Shown: positions 1 through 13,272, counted from the stretch's first letter. The stretch is DNA of 64,000 bases from Phoebastria nigripes (GCA_035582835.1 JAYKAV010003107.1:397223-461222); one strand, 5' to 3'. A program made the numbers and translations. The notes: generated from the sequence alone by a model not told the origin.

Positions 1-9
1 AGCTTCTAC
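1..9 (-). CDS. USH2A: USH2A exon 37, first nine bases (partial, cut by window edge)
   Basis: On the minus strand an acceptor-like TTACAG ends at base 10 and is followed by GTA GAA GCT, reading V-E-A in phase 0. Exon 36 ends in phase 0 with ...ALGPL, and human usherin as I recall it continues V-E at this point, so this fits the start of exon 37. The pyrimidine tract upstream is weak and only three codons are visible, so the call rests on position and frame. Confidence 0.6.
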
Positions 10-3000
10 CTGTAAGTTCAACCATGAGATAGAGGTTTGTGCCATAGTTTACAAACAGAGAAGGAATGAGAAATGCAAAATTTTAAGAAAAGTTTTTTCT
101 TTAGAAAAAATGTAAGTAACACTACAGGTGTCCTAATTTTTAAGCATTTTACTTTCCTTTCATCTACATTTGTTTGAAGCTGTCCAGCAACTAACATACT
201 TTATGCGGAGACCCCTGTAAGGAACAGGAAATAAATACTGGAAAAGAATGAAAGATTAATTTCTTGAAAACACCATTGCACCTCATGTGGATGAATGATC
301 TCAGCTCAGCGTTAGGGGAGGAGCAGCAATAGAAGACCACAGATTTTTTAGTTTCTGCATTTTAAAAGACAACTGTAAGGAACATGAGTTTAAATGCTGT
401 AGTAAATTATTATAGATATTTGATAGAGGAAAAAAATATCCTTTGTGGAATATTGGTTGCTCCCTGAATTAACTTCTAATTTCACCTAACAAATTTAAGT
501 TGCAATAAAAAGTAGATCTTTAAGANNAAAAAAAAAAAAAAAAATTATAAAAAAGCCAAAAAACGTAATGAATATGAAAGATTGTTATATCTATCTTTTA
601 TATCTATATTTTTATAATAAATAAATACTTATTCAATAATACAGAAATTTAGTATTTAAATTTCACAACTTGTAGTAAAAATTCAGTGCTACAGGACAAA
701 ATAATTTGCTATTATGTTATTTATGGCAACAAGTTTGTTTCTCATACATTATTTATTTGGTGTTTTCTAAGGTGTAAGATGGTTTCACACCTTTCTAAGT
801 GCCTCTCAGCTGCAAGTTCATGGGAGTGCTAATAAATGCTATTTTTAATCTGCCACACCTGCTTTGTCATCAAAATAACCAAATACACTTTCTCTGTCCT
901 TGAAACATGAATGTTTTACTTTTTAGTATGTAAAATTTGGAAAGCTTATTGTTTACAAGTGCCAGGCTATATCTTTGATGTGCATCAATATCTCCACATG
1001 TGCTTCTACATTCATACACTCTATTATATTTAAAATACGTGAGCAGTTGCAGTAAAGTCAACAAGGATAAAGTACATGCTTAAAGATAAACAAATGCTTC
1101 ACAGATTTATTGGACCAGTGCCACATTGATTATTTGGATATTTCAGTCCAAAACATCCTTATGGAAGAATCTGACTAAACTGTGCTTTCTAAACTAAAAT
1201 AACTTCCTGTAAAGCTGTGCTGCTAAATGCAGGTACTCCGATCTCACCACATCAGAAACACAGAAAAATGAGTACCAACTGTTTTTTCTACTGAAGAGGA
1301 TTAAAATATTCTTAAAACAGTATGAATCTGTAGCAATCTGTACCACATCCTAAACACCTGCAACAACTGTATTGTGTCTCTAGCCTTTTCTTTATGACCT
1401 GCTATTCTTTTCAGTGTAAAAAAATATTGAAACACTGTTTAGAATCAGTACATGTAGTATCCTCTACAGCTACACCTCTGCAGTGTATTTTGAAAAGAAT
1501 ATTTTGTGTAAAAAATGTACATTCTGTATATAAACATGTGGCACAGAAAACCTGTTTCATATTTCTTTTTCTAAACATACAAAATTCTGTGATATTTTCA
1601 GATGTGTTTATTAATAACTTAATAAAAATACTCTGCTATCATATAAGTAACACTAAATCATAGGATAGAAATGATAATAATATTGGGAAAACATTGTCAT
1701 CCATCTAAGTTTAAAAAAAAATTGCTAGCACACACATAAGCTAAAAACCTGAAATTTAAGTTTAATAGCAGTGGGTTGAGATGACAAATATTCAGCGTTC
1801 ACCATTTCCATTTATTTACAAGATATTTACAAAAGCTAACACATTTGAAAACCATCAGAATTTCAGATCTCCTGAATTCCTCTAAAGAATCTATTAGAGG
1901 TTACACTATTTCTTGATAATCCATATTTTTATTCCTTTTTAAGCAACAAAAACTAATTAGAACAGACACAAAAGCAACATCTTGGCTTTACGAGAAAGAG
2001 GTTAAAATTTAGCATTTCCTAATTCACATGTTACCAGTTTGCATCTCACTTGAAAATAAATCATAGTCACTGAAAAAAAAAAATTAAACAAAATCTATCT
2101 AACCCAAATAAAAAAGTTATTGAAACACAGTAACTGCTAATGCTCTCATAACTGATTAATATCTTCAGAGCCACCTTTAGAAACATAAGCTGGAGAAATC
2201 CCATATTTAGGATAGTCACATAGCATTTGTTCATCGATTAGGGCACATTAAGCACAAGATCAGCAACGAAAATAGCTGGAAGCGTATCAGTTTACTGCTG
2301 GGAGATGTTTCCCATACTATTTAGAGTAGAGGCAAAACACTTAGGTTTTCTTTTTTTTTTTTTTTTTTAAGGGTTGGATTTATTCTGTAATTGATATAGA
2401 AATCTTTCAAAAAATCAAATGAAGATGCAGCGCTTTAACTTCCTGGCAGCACTTAGGTGAGCCTAAATAAAGATGTTGTACTTCAATTCTTGTGATTAGA
2501 GATGGATCACCAGCTTTGGAAAACAGTTTGCGTACTGATCATGGGATGCAGATGAGTATCAGCTACAGCGACCCCTACTTTGACTTGTTTCAAAAGTCAA
2601 GTTATGAGTCCGTGGTTCAGTGGAGATGAAGGCCTTGTGAAAAAAGGCTACTAAAAATATTTTTTAAAACCCTAACTACTGCTGTTCTATTCTGTCCTTT
2701 TGATGCCTATTTGATAGGACAGAAGTACTGAAAACATACATATTTCATCTGTATGCAAAGTCTGGTGACAACTTTTCTTAAACATCACTACTAACACAAT
2801 GGATTAGGTTATTGCACATCAAATACCTTAAAACAAGGTTTGCTTTTGGGGTATATGTGAAGTTGTAAAAAATGTACAAGAAAAACTGGCAAAAAGCCAT
2901 TCAAGCTTTTAAGAGTAAATACCCTTCAAAGTAGAGCAAGCTATAAAATGTTTAATGGTTATAAAGTCTAGTCATCTTCTACAGATAGACAATGTTACCA

Positions 3001-3969
3001 GCATTTGAATGAAAGCAATCTTGGAAAGAATATTGGAAATGTGACTAACGAGTTATATCATAAAAATAAAACCTGGAAGTTCTTTCCAGAGCACAATATA
3101 GTGATATTATAAATTATGATGGAAAAATAAACAGAACAACATGAAAAACTCCCAAATCTTCCTTTTTTTCTTTTTTCTTCCTTTTCTTGTTAGCAAAATT
3201 AAAAGTGCACACATAAAGCTGAATTAAACAAAAAATTAAATCTCAGAATTAACACAGGTTTCTTTCTCAGTTGTGCTTGAAAACAAAACCAAGCATAGTA
3301 GGTATTATTCCAGTTATTCATCAGCTACAGTACTATGAAATCATACTGGATTTATCAGTTCAGCTATACGTCTAAAAACCTTTAACAAAATAAAAAAGCC
3401 TCAGAAAGCTTGTTTTTCGCATGTCAAATTTAATATTCCTGTATTCTCAAATCCTGAAAACATGGGGTGTTGTACAAGGCTGTTAAAATACATCCAGTAT
3501 AATATTTCAATCACATACTTGCATTCAAAAGATATTTATGAATCACCATCTTTTCCTTGCTCCTGTTGTCACTTCTGGCTTCTGCAATTCTCAAATTAAC
3601 TTCAGTCCTTTCAGTCAGGCAGCTAGAAATTTGCTCATTACTGGAACAGTAACTCTCTTTATATACGTCCTATATAAATCTGGCTAAAGCACATCTGCAC
3701 CTTTCAAACATATTAACTCTATTTAATTTCAATAATGTGTGTTTCAGCCTCAAATTTTGCCTTTCTTCACTGTACCTATGTTCTACTTTGGAACAGTGCC
3801 TAACAATGACCTATCAAATCTTTAGCAGCTCTTAAACAGGATTTTTTTTTAAATGTCACATTTTGCCAGATGGGTTAGTACTGACCAGAGTGAATCATCA
3901 CCATTTACTCTGATATTCACTGCCATCTGACATTTATTACACTCCCAGAATGCAAATTAAGGTACTCAC
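10..3969 (-). other. USH2A: USH2A intron 36
   Basis: This is AT-rich intron with no gene or recognisable transposon. It holds an A tract at 528-544 next to two ambiguous bases (526-527) and an 18-base T tract at 2351-2368. Short ORFs on both strands are compatible with chance. Confidence 0.85.
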
Positions 3970-4121
3970 CAATGGACCCAAAGCACAACCTTTTGCAGTA
4001 CATGCCTGGACTCTGAAGGAATGCAGACTCCAAGGAGCAAGTCCATAAGCATAACAACTTAGCTGTGATGAATTTTGCATCAGAACACCATCCATATACA
4101 ATCCATAGCTAGTAATAATAC
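3970..4121 (-). CDS. USH2A: USH2A exon 36 (FN3 domain, second half)
   Basis: The exon encodes IITSYGLYMDGVLMQNSSQL, then SCYAYGLAPWSLHSFRVQAC, then TAKGCALGPL. It completes the FN3 domain whose start is in exon 35: IITSYGLYMDG is strand C, APWSLHSFRVQAC is the E-F core, and ACTAKGC is the cysteine F-G loop. NSS is a possible glycosylation site. The acceptor is GTTTTATAG and the donor TTG/GTGAGT. The length of 152 bases matches human; phase 1 in and phase 0 out. The next exon begins nearly 4 kb away, at the very edge of the window. Confidence 0.96.
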
Positions 4122-7100
4122 CTATAAAACAATGTGATAGCACTCACTTAATATCTAAAGAGCTACAGAATTTAGAAGAAAACTAATGCTACAGACATTA
4201 GGGTGGTAGTAGTAGTATTTCAAACAGTTTCCAGTTAAGCAGGTAAGTGTTTAGCCAGACTGTGTATGCAACACTTAGAAGAAACACACTCTCTCACCTT
4301 TAACTGTTGAAAACCTCACAAGTGGATTGCATCTTTTGAAAACAATTACACAGTTCCAAAGATTACCCCTTAACAAACTTGTTTCTGAATAGCAGCTAAC
4401 CACCTTGGAATCAGGAAAACTGAGGTAATTCTGTTTCACAGCGTACTCTGCATATGGCTATCAAAACAAGAACTGGAAAGACACACAAAACCATCTCACA
4501 TCTTAACAGCTTTAGACTTAGGAAAAAAATAGTGATCTACAATATAATTGAAACATTGAAGGACAACTCAGGCCAGTGCTGTAATTATAATAAATCGGTA
4601 AGAAATAATTTTGTCACACAAAACACCTTATTGATACTCATTCTTGTTGATAATTATCTCAGATTTTCTGCATTTTGCCCACAAACTAGATACTTCATTA
4701 ATTGGTGGGGGGTGGTGGAAAACAGTTTTACCCACTTTTCTAAACAAAACCACAAAATACTATGGATTGCTGTTTCCTTCTCAGCATGCTGTAGAAAAAG
4801 TCCTGAAGTAAACTATTCCTTACCTATTCAATCCAAAGAAAGAAAACATATTTGCAAACTCAAAACAAACCTTAGCAAGACTTTTAGATAGAGGAGAGAA
4901 CAGTCCTTCTGGTGTAATTGGCTAATACTAACTCAAAAATTGCAGGTGATCGCTTATCTCATTTATAAGGAAATCTAAATCTCTGTTCTTCCAAAGGTGC
5001 GTGATAGGATAGCATGAATCCTGGACAGACTATACACACATAGTGTTTTGAATTTAATGAACTAAAGACTGATTTTACAGATTTGCTTAGACTTTGGAAG
5101 TTGAGCTTGCAAAGGAATCCTTTTTCTCAGGCCTATTCCTCCATCTTTCTCACTTCTGAATATTCTCCTTTTTAAAAAGCTATTTAAATGTGAAATCTTA
5201 AGGCCAATAAATGCAAAGCTATAGGATTCATTAGAAGTGAGTTCAGTTCAGAGGATGCCTTCTAATCTTCCCATTATAGAAAACATCTTCGTATTGTAAA
5301 AATATAGCTCAGTTCATCTTTCGTTCCCTTAAAACTGAATTGTTTGAAACTACATTGAGGAAGATTCTGTTTGAAATTGAGAAAAGATTTTCCCCTCTAT
5401 TGAATAGGGAAATGCTTCGTAAATAAAAGTGTATACACAACCGTTCCAGCTGAGCTTTGAAGAGTTATACTTCAAAAGATTTATATGCTAAATCAATGCA
5501 GAGCTGAGTATGGTGAAGTGATTCACAGACTCCTCGATTCTTTTCTCTTCTAGAAAAGCAAGAGGCTAAACTCAAGTCAGACAGCAGAGACGTGTGTGTG
5601 GGAGGAAGTCCTGGTAAATCTCACACTATCAATCCTACCACATTTGACAGGCTTCCTAAAGCAAAAATCCCTTGGGGTTCCATGTCTAGTTGCTTGTAAA
5701 GCAAGGGCATTAATGGTTGATATTTGCCCTACATTAAATAAACAATTTTTTTTTTTTTTTTTTTTTAATATTATGTTTATCTCAGAGGAAAAATGTAAAT
5801 GTTGGCATTAAGGATGTGTTTTACAGGGGGAAAAAAAAAAACCACTGAAGTACTTTAAGTACCTATACCAGTAGCACTAACCCTTTAAAGTAATGGACAA
5901 ATCATTATTAATTTCTTTGATATTTATGGTAACAGCATGATTCATAATGAGATCATTTGATATTAATGTGGGTGTCATATGGGATCCCCACTGTAACTCA
6001 GTATTAATTAACTGGACCATTATTTTAAAGTGTTCCTAAACCCACAGCACTATGCAGCATCTACACTCTGAGGAGCAGCTTGCTGGTCAACACTGTGAGC
6101 TTTTGTTAGTCCTCCCAGTACTGTCAGAGAACAATCATCTCTAATACGCTGACCCGTTATCTCTTGATTTTACTTCTGCCTTTGCCTTATATGACTCTGA
6201 TGGAGAAAATTACAGAATGAAAAGAAAGAAAAAAAGTACGTTTCAGAACAAAAGGGCTAGTAGTCCGACTTCGAGATGTGAAGCCATTTTTCTAAATTAG
6301 GCAATAATTCTTTTTGGCCAGGGATAAATAACTTAGCCTCTCTATTTCACCAGTATATGTTTCCAAAGCATACTGAGAAAAAGTTCAAAGTCGGCCCAAA
6401 GTTTACATGCTTCTCAAGACTTGCTAGGTACTCCTGAAGCTTACCATCCATGAAATACTGAACAGTATAGCACATTTTTGTGATTTACAAGGCTTCGTGA
6501 GTGACACATGGTCACCATGAAAAGATGCAGTTTCTCCGTAATTATTAAGTCTAGGTAGCTAGATTAAATCTTGGTTTCACTGAAGAAAAAATCTCTGTTG
6601 ACTATAGTACAATTATATTTCACTTTTGAAAAGAAATCCAACAATGCAAATTAAGCTTAAACTGAAGAAAGCTACACACTCTTCCCTTTTTCTTCCTCCT
6701 CTCCCCTCCCTGGGTAAGCCCATATAGGCTGTCAATGATATTCCAGACATTAAAGATGAAAAGAGGTTTTGAATCTAAAGTGCTACAAGCACTTTACTCT
6801 TAAGGTACAATCTAGAGGTCAAATCTTAACCAAACATACTTTTACCTACATCAATTTCACTGACTACAAACAGAAATCATCTCTCACAAGCACAAGGATT
6901 TGCAGGAACAAGTACTGGATTAGTTCATTGAATAATTTTATAAATCAGTTTTTACTATACCTAATATTTCCCATACAAATTCCGTATAGCCTTGGAAGAT
7001 ATAGTCCAGATCAAAAGTTGATTTTATCTATGACCTGTACACAAGTAAAGCGAAGTTTTTGGGAAGTGACCATCTAAGGAAAATTTTCAATGGTGAAAAG

Positions 7101-9248
7101 AGATAAGGTCACTTTTTTATGTGAATGGATTTTAAAAGAGCAGACCTCAAACTATATGGCAAGACTACAATGGATATGTTCTGAAGAATATATGATTCTT
7201 TATTGAGGCCACTAGAATAGTGAAGGCTCAAAACAGAATATCTGATGCCACATGTTATTTCACAAGCCTCTCCATATCTTGCCCTCAACTAAATGGTTCA
7301 ATATTGCTTATATTACGCTATCTACATACGTGACATGTATGTGATAGAAATAGAGGAGGGTTCTGATGTAAAGTGGCATACCTCTGGGCCATGTCCCATC
7401 AACAATTTTATTATTGGTTTGAAAATAAGACAAAAGAAAAATGTGCATATTACAAATATATTCAGCATATCATCTTCCAAATGTCTTTTTTCTACACCTG
7501 GTACATAAATGACATTTCTGAAGCAACTTTCAACAACCAATTAGGTGTATTGTTTCCCATTTTCTATGAAATGAAAATTTTTCACAAAATAGTGTGAATT
7601 GGCCTTAAATTCAACCAAAAATGGGGCCCAGAAATTCAATATCCATGTTTGGATAACATTAGCCTTTGACGTCTAGATGGTCCCTTATTGCAAAGCTTGA
7701 CTCCCCCCATTGCGCCATCTTTATGAAGAAGCCAAGTAGTCTTAAAGCCTATTTGCCACCTTTGGCCTCAAGGGTAGCATATTAATCCGCCATAACTTTT
7801 TCTAATTGGTGGCAAGCAGCTGGACTCAATATATATCAAAAGAGCATAGTAAAGTCTATGCTGTTCAAACCCCAGTCAGCCTATACACCCATTCAACATC
7901 AGCAACAGCTAATAAGCTTCCTCAGCCCATGGAAATAAACAGTAACTTCTGTCATATAGTACCAGAAGAAAGGAGGAGGGACATAAAGAAATGGCCCCAG
8001 AGATCTACTAAGGAGATGACAATTTATGATATGCAAATCTTTGCAATTCTGAGGTTTCTACCTGAAACAAAGCCAAGTTCAGTAATTTCAAAAAGCATTA
8101 CTCACACCTGGTAGACTGAAACTCACCAAGTTTGAACCAATTAAGTCAAAAGTGGGAAACAGTTTCTATCTTTTTGCAAAAAAAAAGAGCTACATTAGAA
8201 CTTCTGACTATGAGAATATACCAGTAAAATGCTGAAGTAAGAAAATTTAAAGGAAAGTTCCTTCTGCTGGCCTTTCTCATATTTCAGTCTTCTCAACTAT
8301 CATGTTTCTCAGCCTCCTACACAGTTTTAAAATACTGACACAGAGAGCGATTATAAATGACGTGGCCACTAGGCAGCCCAAAAGATATGCTGAGAATGGA
8401 CAAAAAGTCACTGAACAATGCAAGCTTTCCTGATTAAGCAGTTGCTCAGTGAAAAGTTTTAGAGCTTATTCTTTTTTTTTTTTTTTTTTAATTCTTTTTA
8501 TGAAATAAGGAAAGGGATGGAAATAGGAAATTGGAAAGAAAGGAATAGGAGAATGGGAAAATGTGTTATTAGTTATATGATCTTTTTGAAACTCCCAAAA
8601 AAGTGGGGAGAAGAAAGAAGAGAAATGAGAGAAAATTTGCATATCCCTTCTTGACCACTGTGCAAGTGTGAGCATGCTATGCTGAAAAAATAAAGTCCCT
8701 GCTCCCCTAATGCCCTTCTGGCTGCCAAATGCTCATGAGGCAGCAATTCTTCCACTCTTAACCACTCAGCGAGAGCTCACAGGTGAAAAGCAGCAGCCTT
8801 TCCCTGCAAGGCAGTACAGCAGCAGCTGACTTCGCTGAATCCCTTCCATCAGTTCTGACCCTAAGGAAAACCCTCTAACAGCAACATGCATGGTATCCAC
8901 ATATCACCAAAAAATAACAACAGTACCAAGGGAAGAATACTCTATGGCCTACAAATAGTGAGAAGATGTGAAAATACCAGAGAATATTTTTAAAGGGGAG
9001 AAATACACACAGGAGGCCTACACAGGGTGTATTCAGGATTACAGAGAGTAGGCTATATGGCAAATTTGGTAATTACTTAAATGCATTGTTCAAAACCCCA
9101 ATATAGAGGTGAACACTGTCGTCATCGAGGCTGTTGAAACCTCCAGTTTCCATGGATGAAGGGACAAAGGATAGAAGAATATAATTTATTTTATAAAACT
9201 CCCCTGATTCTTATCACAGCTGTTGCACATGCAGTTCAGATTCACAGC

Positions 9249-9275
9249 TTTCCTAACAAGCTATTTATTGTATTT
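9249..9275. repeat. Left copy of 27-base direct repeat flanking CR1
   Basis: The stretch starts TTTCCTAACAAG and ends TTATTGTATTT. It matches 10188-10214 at 26 of 27 positions; the only difference is G here against C there at the twelfth base. It directly abuts the 3' end of the CR1 copy and is best explained as a target-site duplication. Confidence 0.85.
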
Positions 9276-10187
9276 CATGGAATCATTTAGGTTGGAAAGG
9301 ACCTTTNAGATCATTGAGTCCAACCGTTAACCTAGCACTGCCAACTCCACCACCAAACCATGTCCCTAAGCGCCACATCTACACGACTTTTAAATACCTC
9401 CAGAGATGGTGACTCCACTACTTNCCTGGGAAGCCTGTTCCAATGCTTGATAACCCTTTCAGTGAAGAAATTTTTCCTAATATCCAATCTAAACCTCCCC
9501 TGGTACAACTTAAGGCCGTTTCCTCTTGTCCTGTCAATTGTTACTTGGGAGAAGAGACCGACCCCCACCTCGCTGCAACCTCCTTTCAGGTAGTTGTAGA
9601 GAGTGATAAGGTCTCCCCTGAGCCTCCTTTTCTCCAGGCTAAACAACCCCAGTTCCCTCAGCCGCTCCTCATAAGACTTGTGCTCTAGACCCTTCACCAG
9701 CTTTGTTGCCCTTCTCTGGACACATTCCAGCAACTCAATGTCTTTCTTGTAGTGAAGGGCCCAAAACTGAACACAGTACTCGAGTTGCAGCCTCACCAGC
9801 GCCAAGTACAGGGGCACGATCACCTCCCTAGTCCTGCTGGCCACGCTATTTCTGATATAAGCCAGGATGCTATTGGCCTTCTTGGCCACCTGGGCACACT
9901 GCCGGCTCATATTCAGCCGGCTGTCGACCAACACCCCCAGGTCCTTTTCCGCTGGGCAGCTTTCCAGCCACTCTTCCCCAAGCCTGTAGCGTTGCATGGG
10001 GTTGTTGTGACCCACGTGCAGGACCCAGCACTTGGCCTTGTTGATCCTCACACAATTGGCCTTGCCCTATCGATCCAGCCTGTCCAGATCCCTCCGTAGA
10101 GCCTTCCTACCCTCCAGCAGATCAACACTCCCACCCAACTTGGTGTCATCTGCAAACTTACTGAGGGTGCACTAACACCCTCAGTTG
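9276..10187 (-). mobile_element. CR1 LINE, 5'-truncated copy with intact ORF2 C-terminus
   Basis: The minus strand carries about 0.9 kb of a CR1 non-LTR retrotransposon. One frame is open for 239 codons (10051 to 9332). It contains CR1 ORF2 signatures downstream of the reverse transcriptase core, including [20 protein letters not shown]-like [43 protein letters not shown] and NRLPR. The open frame, interrupted only by an ambiguous base, suggests a relatively young copy. The 3' end near 9276 has a single TGATTCCATG, resembling the CR1 terminal octamer. The catalytic part of the enzyme is missing through 5' truncation, so the copy cannot move on its own. It lies in the same orientation as USH2A, and a near-perfect 27-base direct repeat flanks it. 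Confidence 0.95.
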
Positions 10188-10214
10188 TTTCCTAACAACC
10201 TATTTATTGTATTT
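10188..10214. repeat. Right copy of 27-base direct repeat flanking CR1
   Basis: This is the partner of 9249-9275, directly next to the truncated 5' end of the CR1 copy. See the finding on duplication length: CR1 family elements usually leave very short or no target-site duplications. Confidence 0.85.
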
Positions 10215-10365
10215 AAAAGGAGAGCCAAGCTGTAAATTGTAAATGCTGTGTTAACAACAAGATACAACATGCAAATTTAGTCATGTATTCCAAACTTGTA
10301 GTTGTTTTAAAGGAAGCTTGTGGAAATTTATTTATCAAACTATAGGTCTTCATCCTGTGCTGTTG

Positions 10366-10410
10366 ATATGTGTATATAAATATATGTATGTATATATTTA
10401 TATATATTTG
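10366..10410. repeat. TA/TG-rich microsatellite
   Basis: Degenerate alternating TA and TG units with interspersed T runs form a simple-sequence tract in intron 35. Confidence 0.8.
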
Positions 10411-10556
10411 ATCAGTTAAACCACTCCCTAAACTATGTGGATTTTTTCCCACAATGCAAATAACAGGACCAGGTCCTAACATGAACTATTACACATAAAA
10501 AATGCCCATTTAATTGAAAATTATTCAGACTGTAGCCACTAAGCCACATAAATGGC

Positions 10557-10640
10557 CTTCCTGCCTTCCTTCCCCCCTTCCTCCCTTCCCATCCCTTACC
10601 CCACCCCTTTTTCCCTCCTCCTTGCCTTCCTCTAAGCCTT
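10557..10640. repeat. Pyrimidine-rich CCTT-type tract
   Basis: The + strand is almost purely C and T for about 80 bases, with repeated CCTTCC and CCCTTCC units. The complementary purine strand is the USH2A sense strand. Confidence 0.8.
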
Positions 10641-11636
10641 TGCCACATATCCTCATGGGATTTTAGAAACAGGGTTAGAGGGTTTCTAAGGGGCNAGGAG
10701 GTAAAATCTTCCAATATGACTCCCATACAAAGAACCATAAATTATCAAATACATTATTTAACAGCAGATGACATACTTTTATTTCTTTCTAAAAGTAATG
10801 TAAGACCTTACAGAATATTACATATATGTAGCTTTACATCACCAATTTGGGGGGAATCATTTAAAGTGCCTTGTAGTGAAGTTGTACAAGTAGGATGTGC
10901 TCTACCACAATTGAAAGTGGGTAAAAACTTGCAGGGGAAAAATGAAATTCATGTGAAACCACTGTGAGAAATAATTGATATATATCAATATGATAAGCCA
11001 ATGAAAAAAAAACATTTCTGTTGCTTTAAATTCAGTGATTTCTGCATAGCTTCCTCTGCTGTGATTTAAACTGTTACGTGCATGATAATAAAATCAAGGT
11101 GAATTCCAAGGCCATATGATACTATGCAATACCATTAGAAATGTAAAATTTGTCCGAAAGTTTTACACATGGACATTTCACAATGGAAAACATTTCTAAA
11201 CAAAAGCAAGTATATTATTTAACTTCCACAGCCATGGAAATGTACACCTTCAAGATGACTACACAGAACACAAATCTAATGATTATTACATATCAATTAA
11301 TGTAAAAGAAATTAATGTTTTATTGGAGGGTGAAATGAACATCCTAGACTGATATTCTCCAAGAATGCCTATTCCTCAGCTCAGTTGTCCTGGAAAACAT
11401 TAAACAATGAGATGCAGTACACACGAACTATCAAAAGGGAGCACTTTTGAGCCACTGAAACGGTACAATAGGCTGAAAACCACAATCTCCTAGCTGCAGA
11501 CAATGATACTATCTCAGGTATTTTATGTGCTAAAATGATCATTAAAAATTAAGCACCACATATAAGCTGCCATTTAGAATATTAATTTACCTTTACTAAT
11601 CATCTTTTTAACTTGAGGCTAAAAGAGTTCACTTAC

Positions 11637-11784
11637 CATTCGGATACTCAGGCTTAGTCCATGAGATGTTAAAGGAGTCAGATGAATATGACTGGGCTTT
11701 TGGAGCAGGAACACCTTCTGGTGTACTCTCATCTGTTATAGCTGTGCTAGCTTCACTTACTGAACATCCACCTCCTGTGCAAGC
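11637..11784 (-). CDS. USH2A: USH2A exon 35 (end of one FN3 domain, start of the next)
   Basis: The exon encodes ACTGGGCSVSEASTAITDES, then TPEGVPAPKAQSYSSDSFNI, then SWTKPEYPNG. ACTGGGC is the cysteine F-G loop ending the domain of exons 33-34. TPEGVPAPK is the inter-domain linker, and SFNISWTKPEYPNG is the B-C start of the next FN3 domain. NIS is a possible N-glycosylation site. The donor ATG/GTAAGT is strong; the acceptor TATTTTAAG has a modest pyrimidine tract. It is 148 bases as in human, phase 0 in and phase 1 out. Similarity to human usherin is high. Confidence 0.96.
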
Positions 11785-13197
11785 CTTAAAATATGAATCA
11801 AAACAAATAAACATATTTCAATGTAATACCAATAATTTTAGCAATGATATTTTGTAAAGTTTTATAATTTTTACATATCTAAACTTAGTAAGTCTGCTTT
11901 TCATAGAAGACACTCTTCTTAGCATAGATTTGTTTACCTCTTTTCTTAAATAACAAGATGTGCTACTCATGATACTTAGTTTTTAGGTATAATATAGCTA
12001 AAACTTTATACTAATGTTTGACTTGCAGCATTTTGCATTTGACTGTGAGTCATAATCACAATTAGATTTCCACTGCTTTTGCAGCTGCAGTTAAAGAAAA
12101 TTACAGTACAATATATATCATGCAAAACTCTTCTGGAATTGACTGAAAAGCTCTCACAAGTTCCAGACACAGAATATACTGACGAACTTGAATGCACTTA
12201 AAAAATTATCTCGATGAATAGTCATTGAGAAAAAAATGCCATTCAGACAGTCCTGCACTTCATGACAGCACAGTGGTGTGCAGATGCAATTAAAATAGTG
12301 AAAAACCACTCTACTATAAATCAATATGTAACAGTTATTATTACACGTTTATGGATAACAAAGTCAAATCATTTGTATTTCAGTTACCAGAGAAGAAAAG
12401 ATTGATTACACAATTTCTACATTTTGCTTGATTATAAAACAATACAATGTGCAAGAAAATGTGCATAACGCCCCATATAACAGGCTTTTGAAGTTTTACA
12501 TGCACAAACATAAGACTACACAGCTATGGTCCTTATGTATGCTGGTTTTCCAATTACTTGCACTAAGATCAATGACAAGAGACAGGAGTTCTTAGAGAAG
12601 TTAAAAAAAAATACACAAGAATATATAAACTCTGTACTGGATTTAAAGATTTTTGTTTTAGTTTATTGTTTATTTTTAATTTTATTGTTTAGCAATAAAA
12701 TAAATCAAAACCTGAATTCAACAAAGATTCAGATTCAGACATAGTCTTAATTAAAACTTATGAGATCACCTGTGTTTTTAGGAGTTGCCCATGTGCTGAA
12801 GTGGACAAGTAGCCCACTCTGGATCATCAGCACACAAAGGAAAAATAACCTTGCTGTCCAGATCTCCAGGAATAAAATGTTTCTCTCAATCTAGTATATT
12901 TTGTTTGAAAGGATTAGCTTCAATTTCCCATTTCCCAGTGTGTTTCAAATCAGAGAGCAGTCAACATATTTCCTACCCTGCTCCAAAAGTGTATACTAGC
13001 CCCATGGGTAAAAATAAGAACTGTTTGTAAATGAGGCTATTTTATACACCAAGATTGTTTTGATTTCACTGGAAATTACACTCCCAACACAACTACAGAA
13101 TGACTCCCTGTGTTCAGTCTGGGCTATCAAATAAAGAAGAAAGAACGCAACCTCAGTTTTGGGAACATCCAAAAATGGCATTTACTTTAAACATGAT

Positions 13198-13272
13198 GGG
13201 GGCGGGGGGGGGGTGTTGGGTTTTTTTAGGAGAGTTTTTTGGGGTTTTTTGTTGGTTTTTTTTTTTTTTTTA
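13198..13272 (+). repeat. G-run and T-run low-complexity tract
   Basis: Runs of G (including GGGCGGGGGGGGGGTGTTGGG at its start) alternate with T runs and end in a long T tract. The G runs could form a G-quadruplex on the + strand. Confidence 0.75.

Larger units (their letters stand above)
4122..11636 (-). other. USH2A: USH2A intron 35
   Basis: The intron is mostly unique AT-rich sequence. It contains homopolymer T tracts at 5746-5766 and 8472-8489, the latter followed by about 100 bases of purine-rich sequence. It also holds the CR1 copy at 9276-10187, a TA-rich microsatellite near 10366-10410 and a pyrimidine-rich tract near 10557-10640. No other gene is supported. Confidence 0.85.

Noticed and set aside
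4454..4891. 145-codon + strand ORF in intron 35
   Set aside because: Its length is notable but composition is typical of translated intron, with no motif, no splice context and no recognised similarity.
9360..10099. Several + strand ORFs of 77 to 115 codons
   Set aside because: They are antisense shadows of the CR1 ORF2 fragment.
11666..11857. 63-codon + strand ORF
   Set aside because: Antisense shadow of USH2A exon 35.
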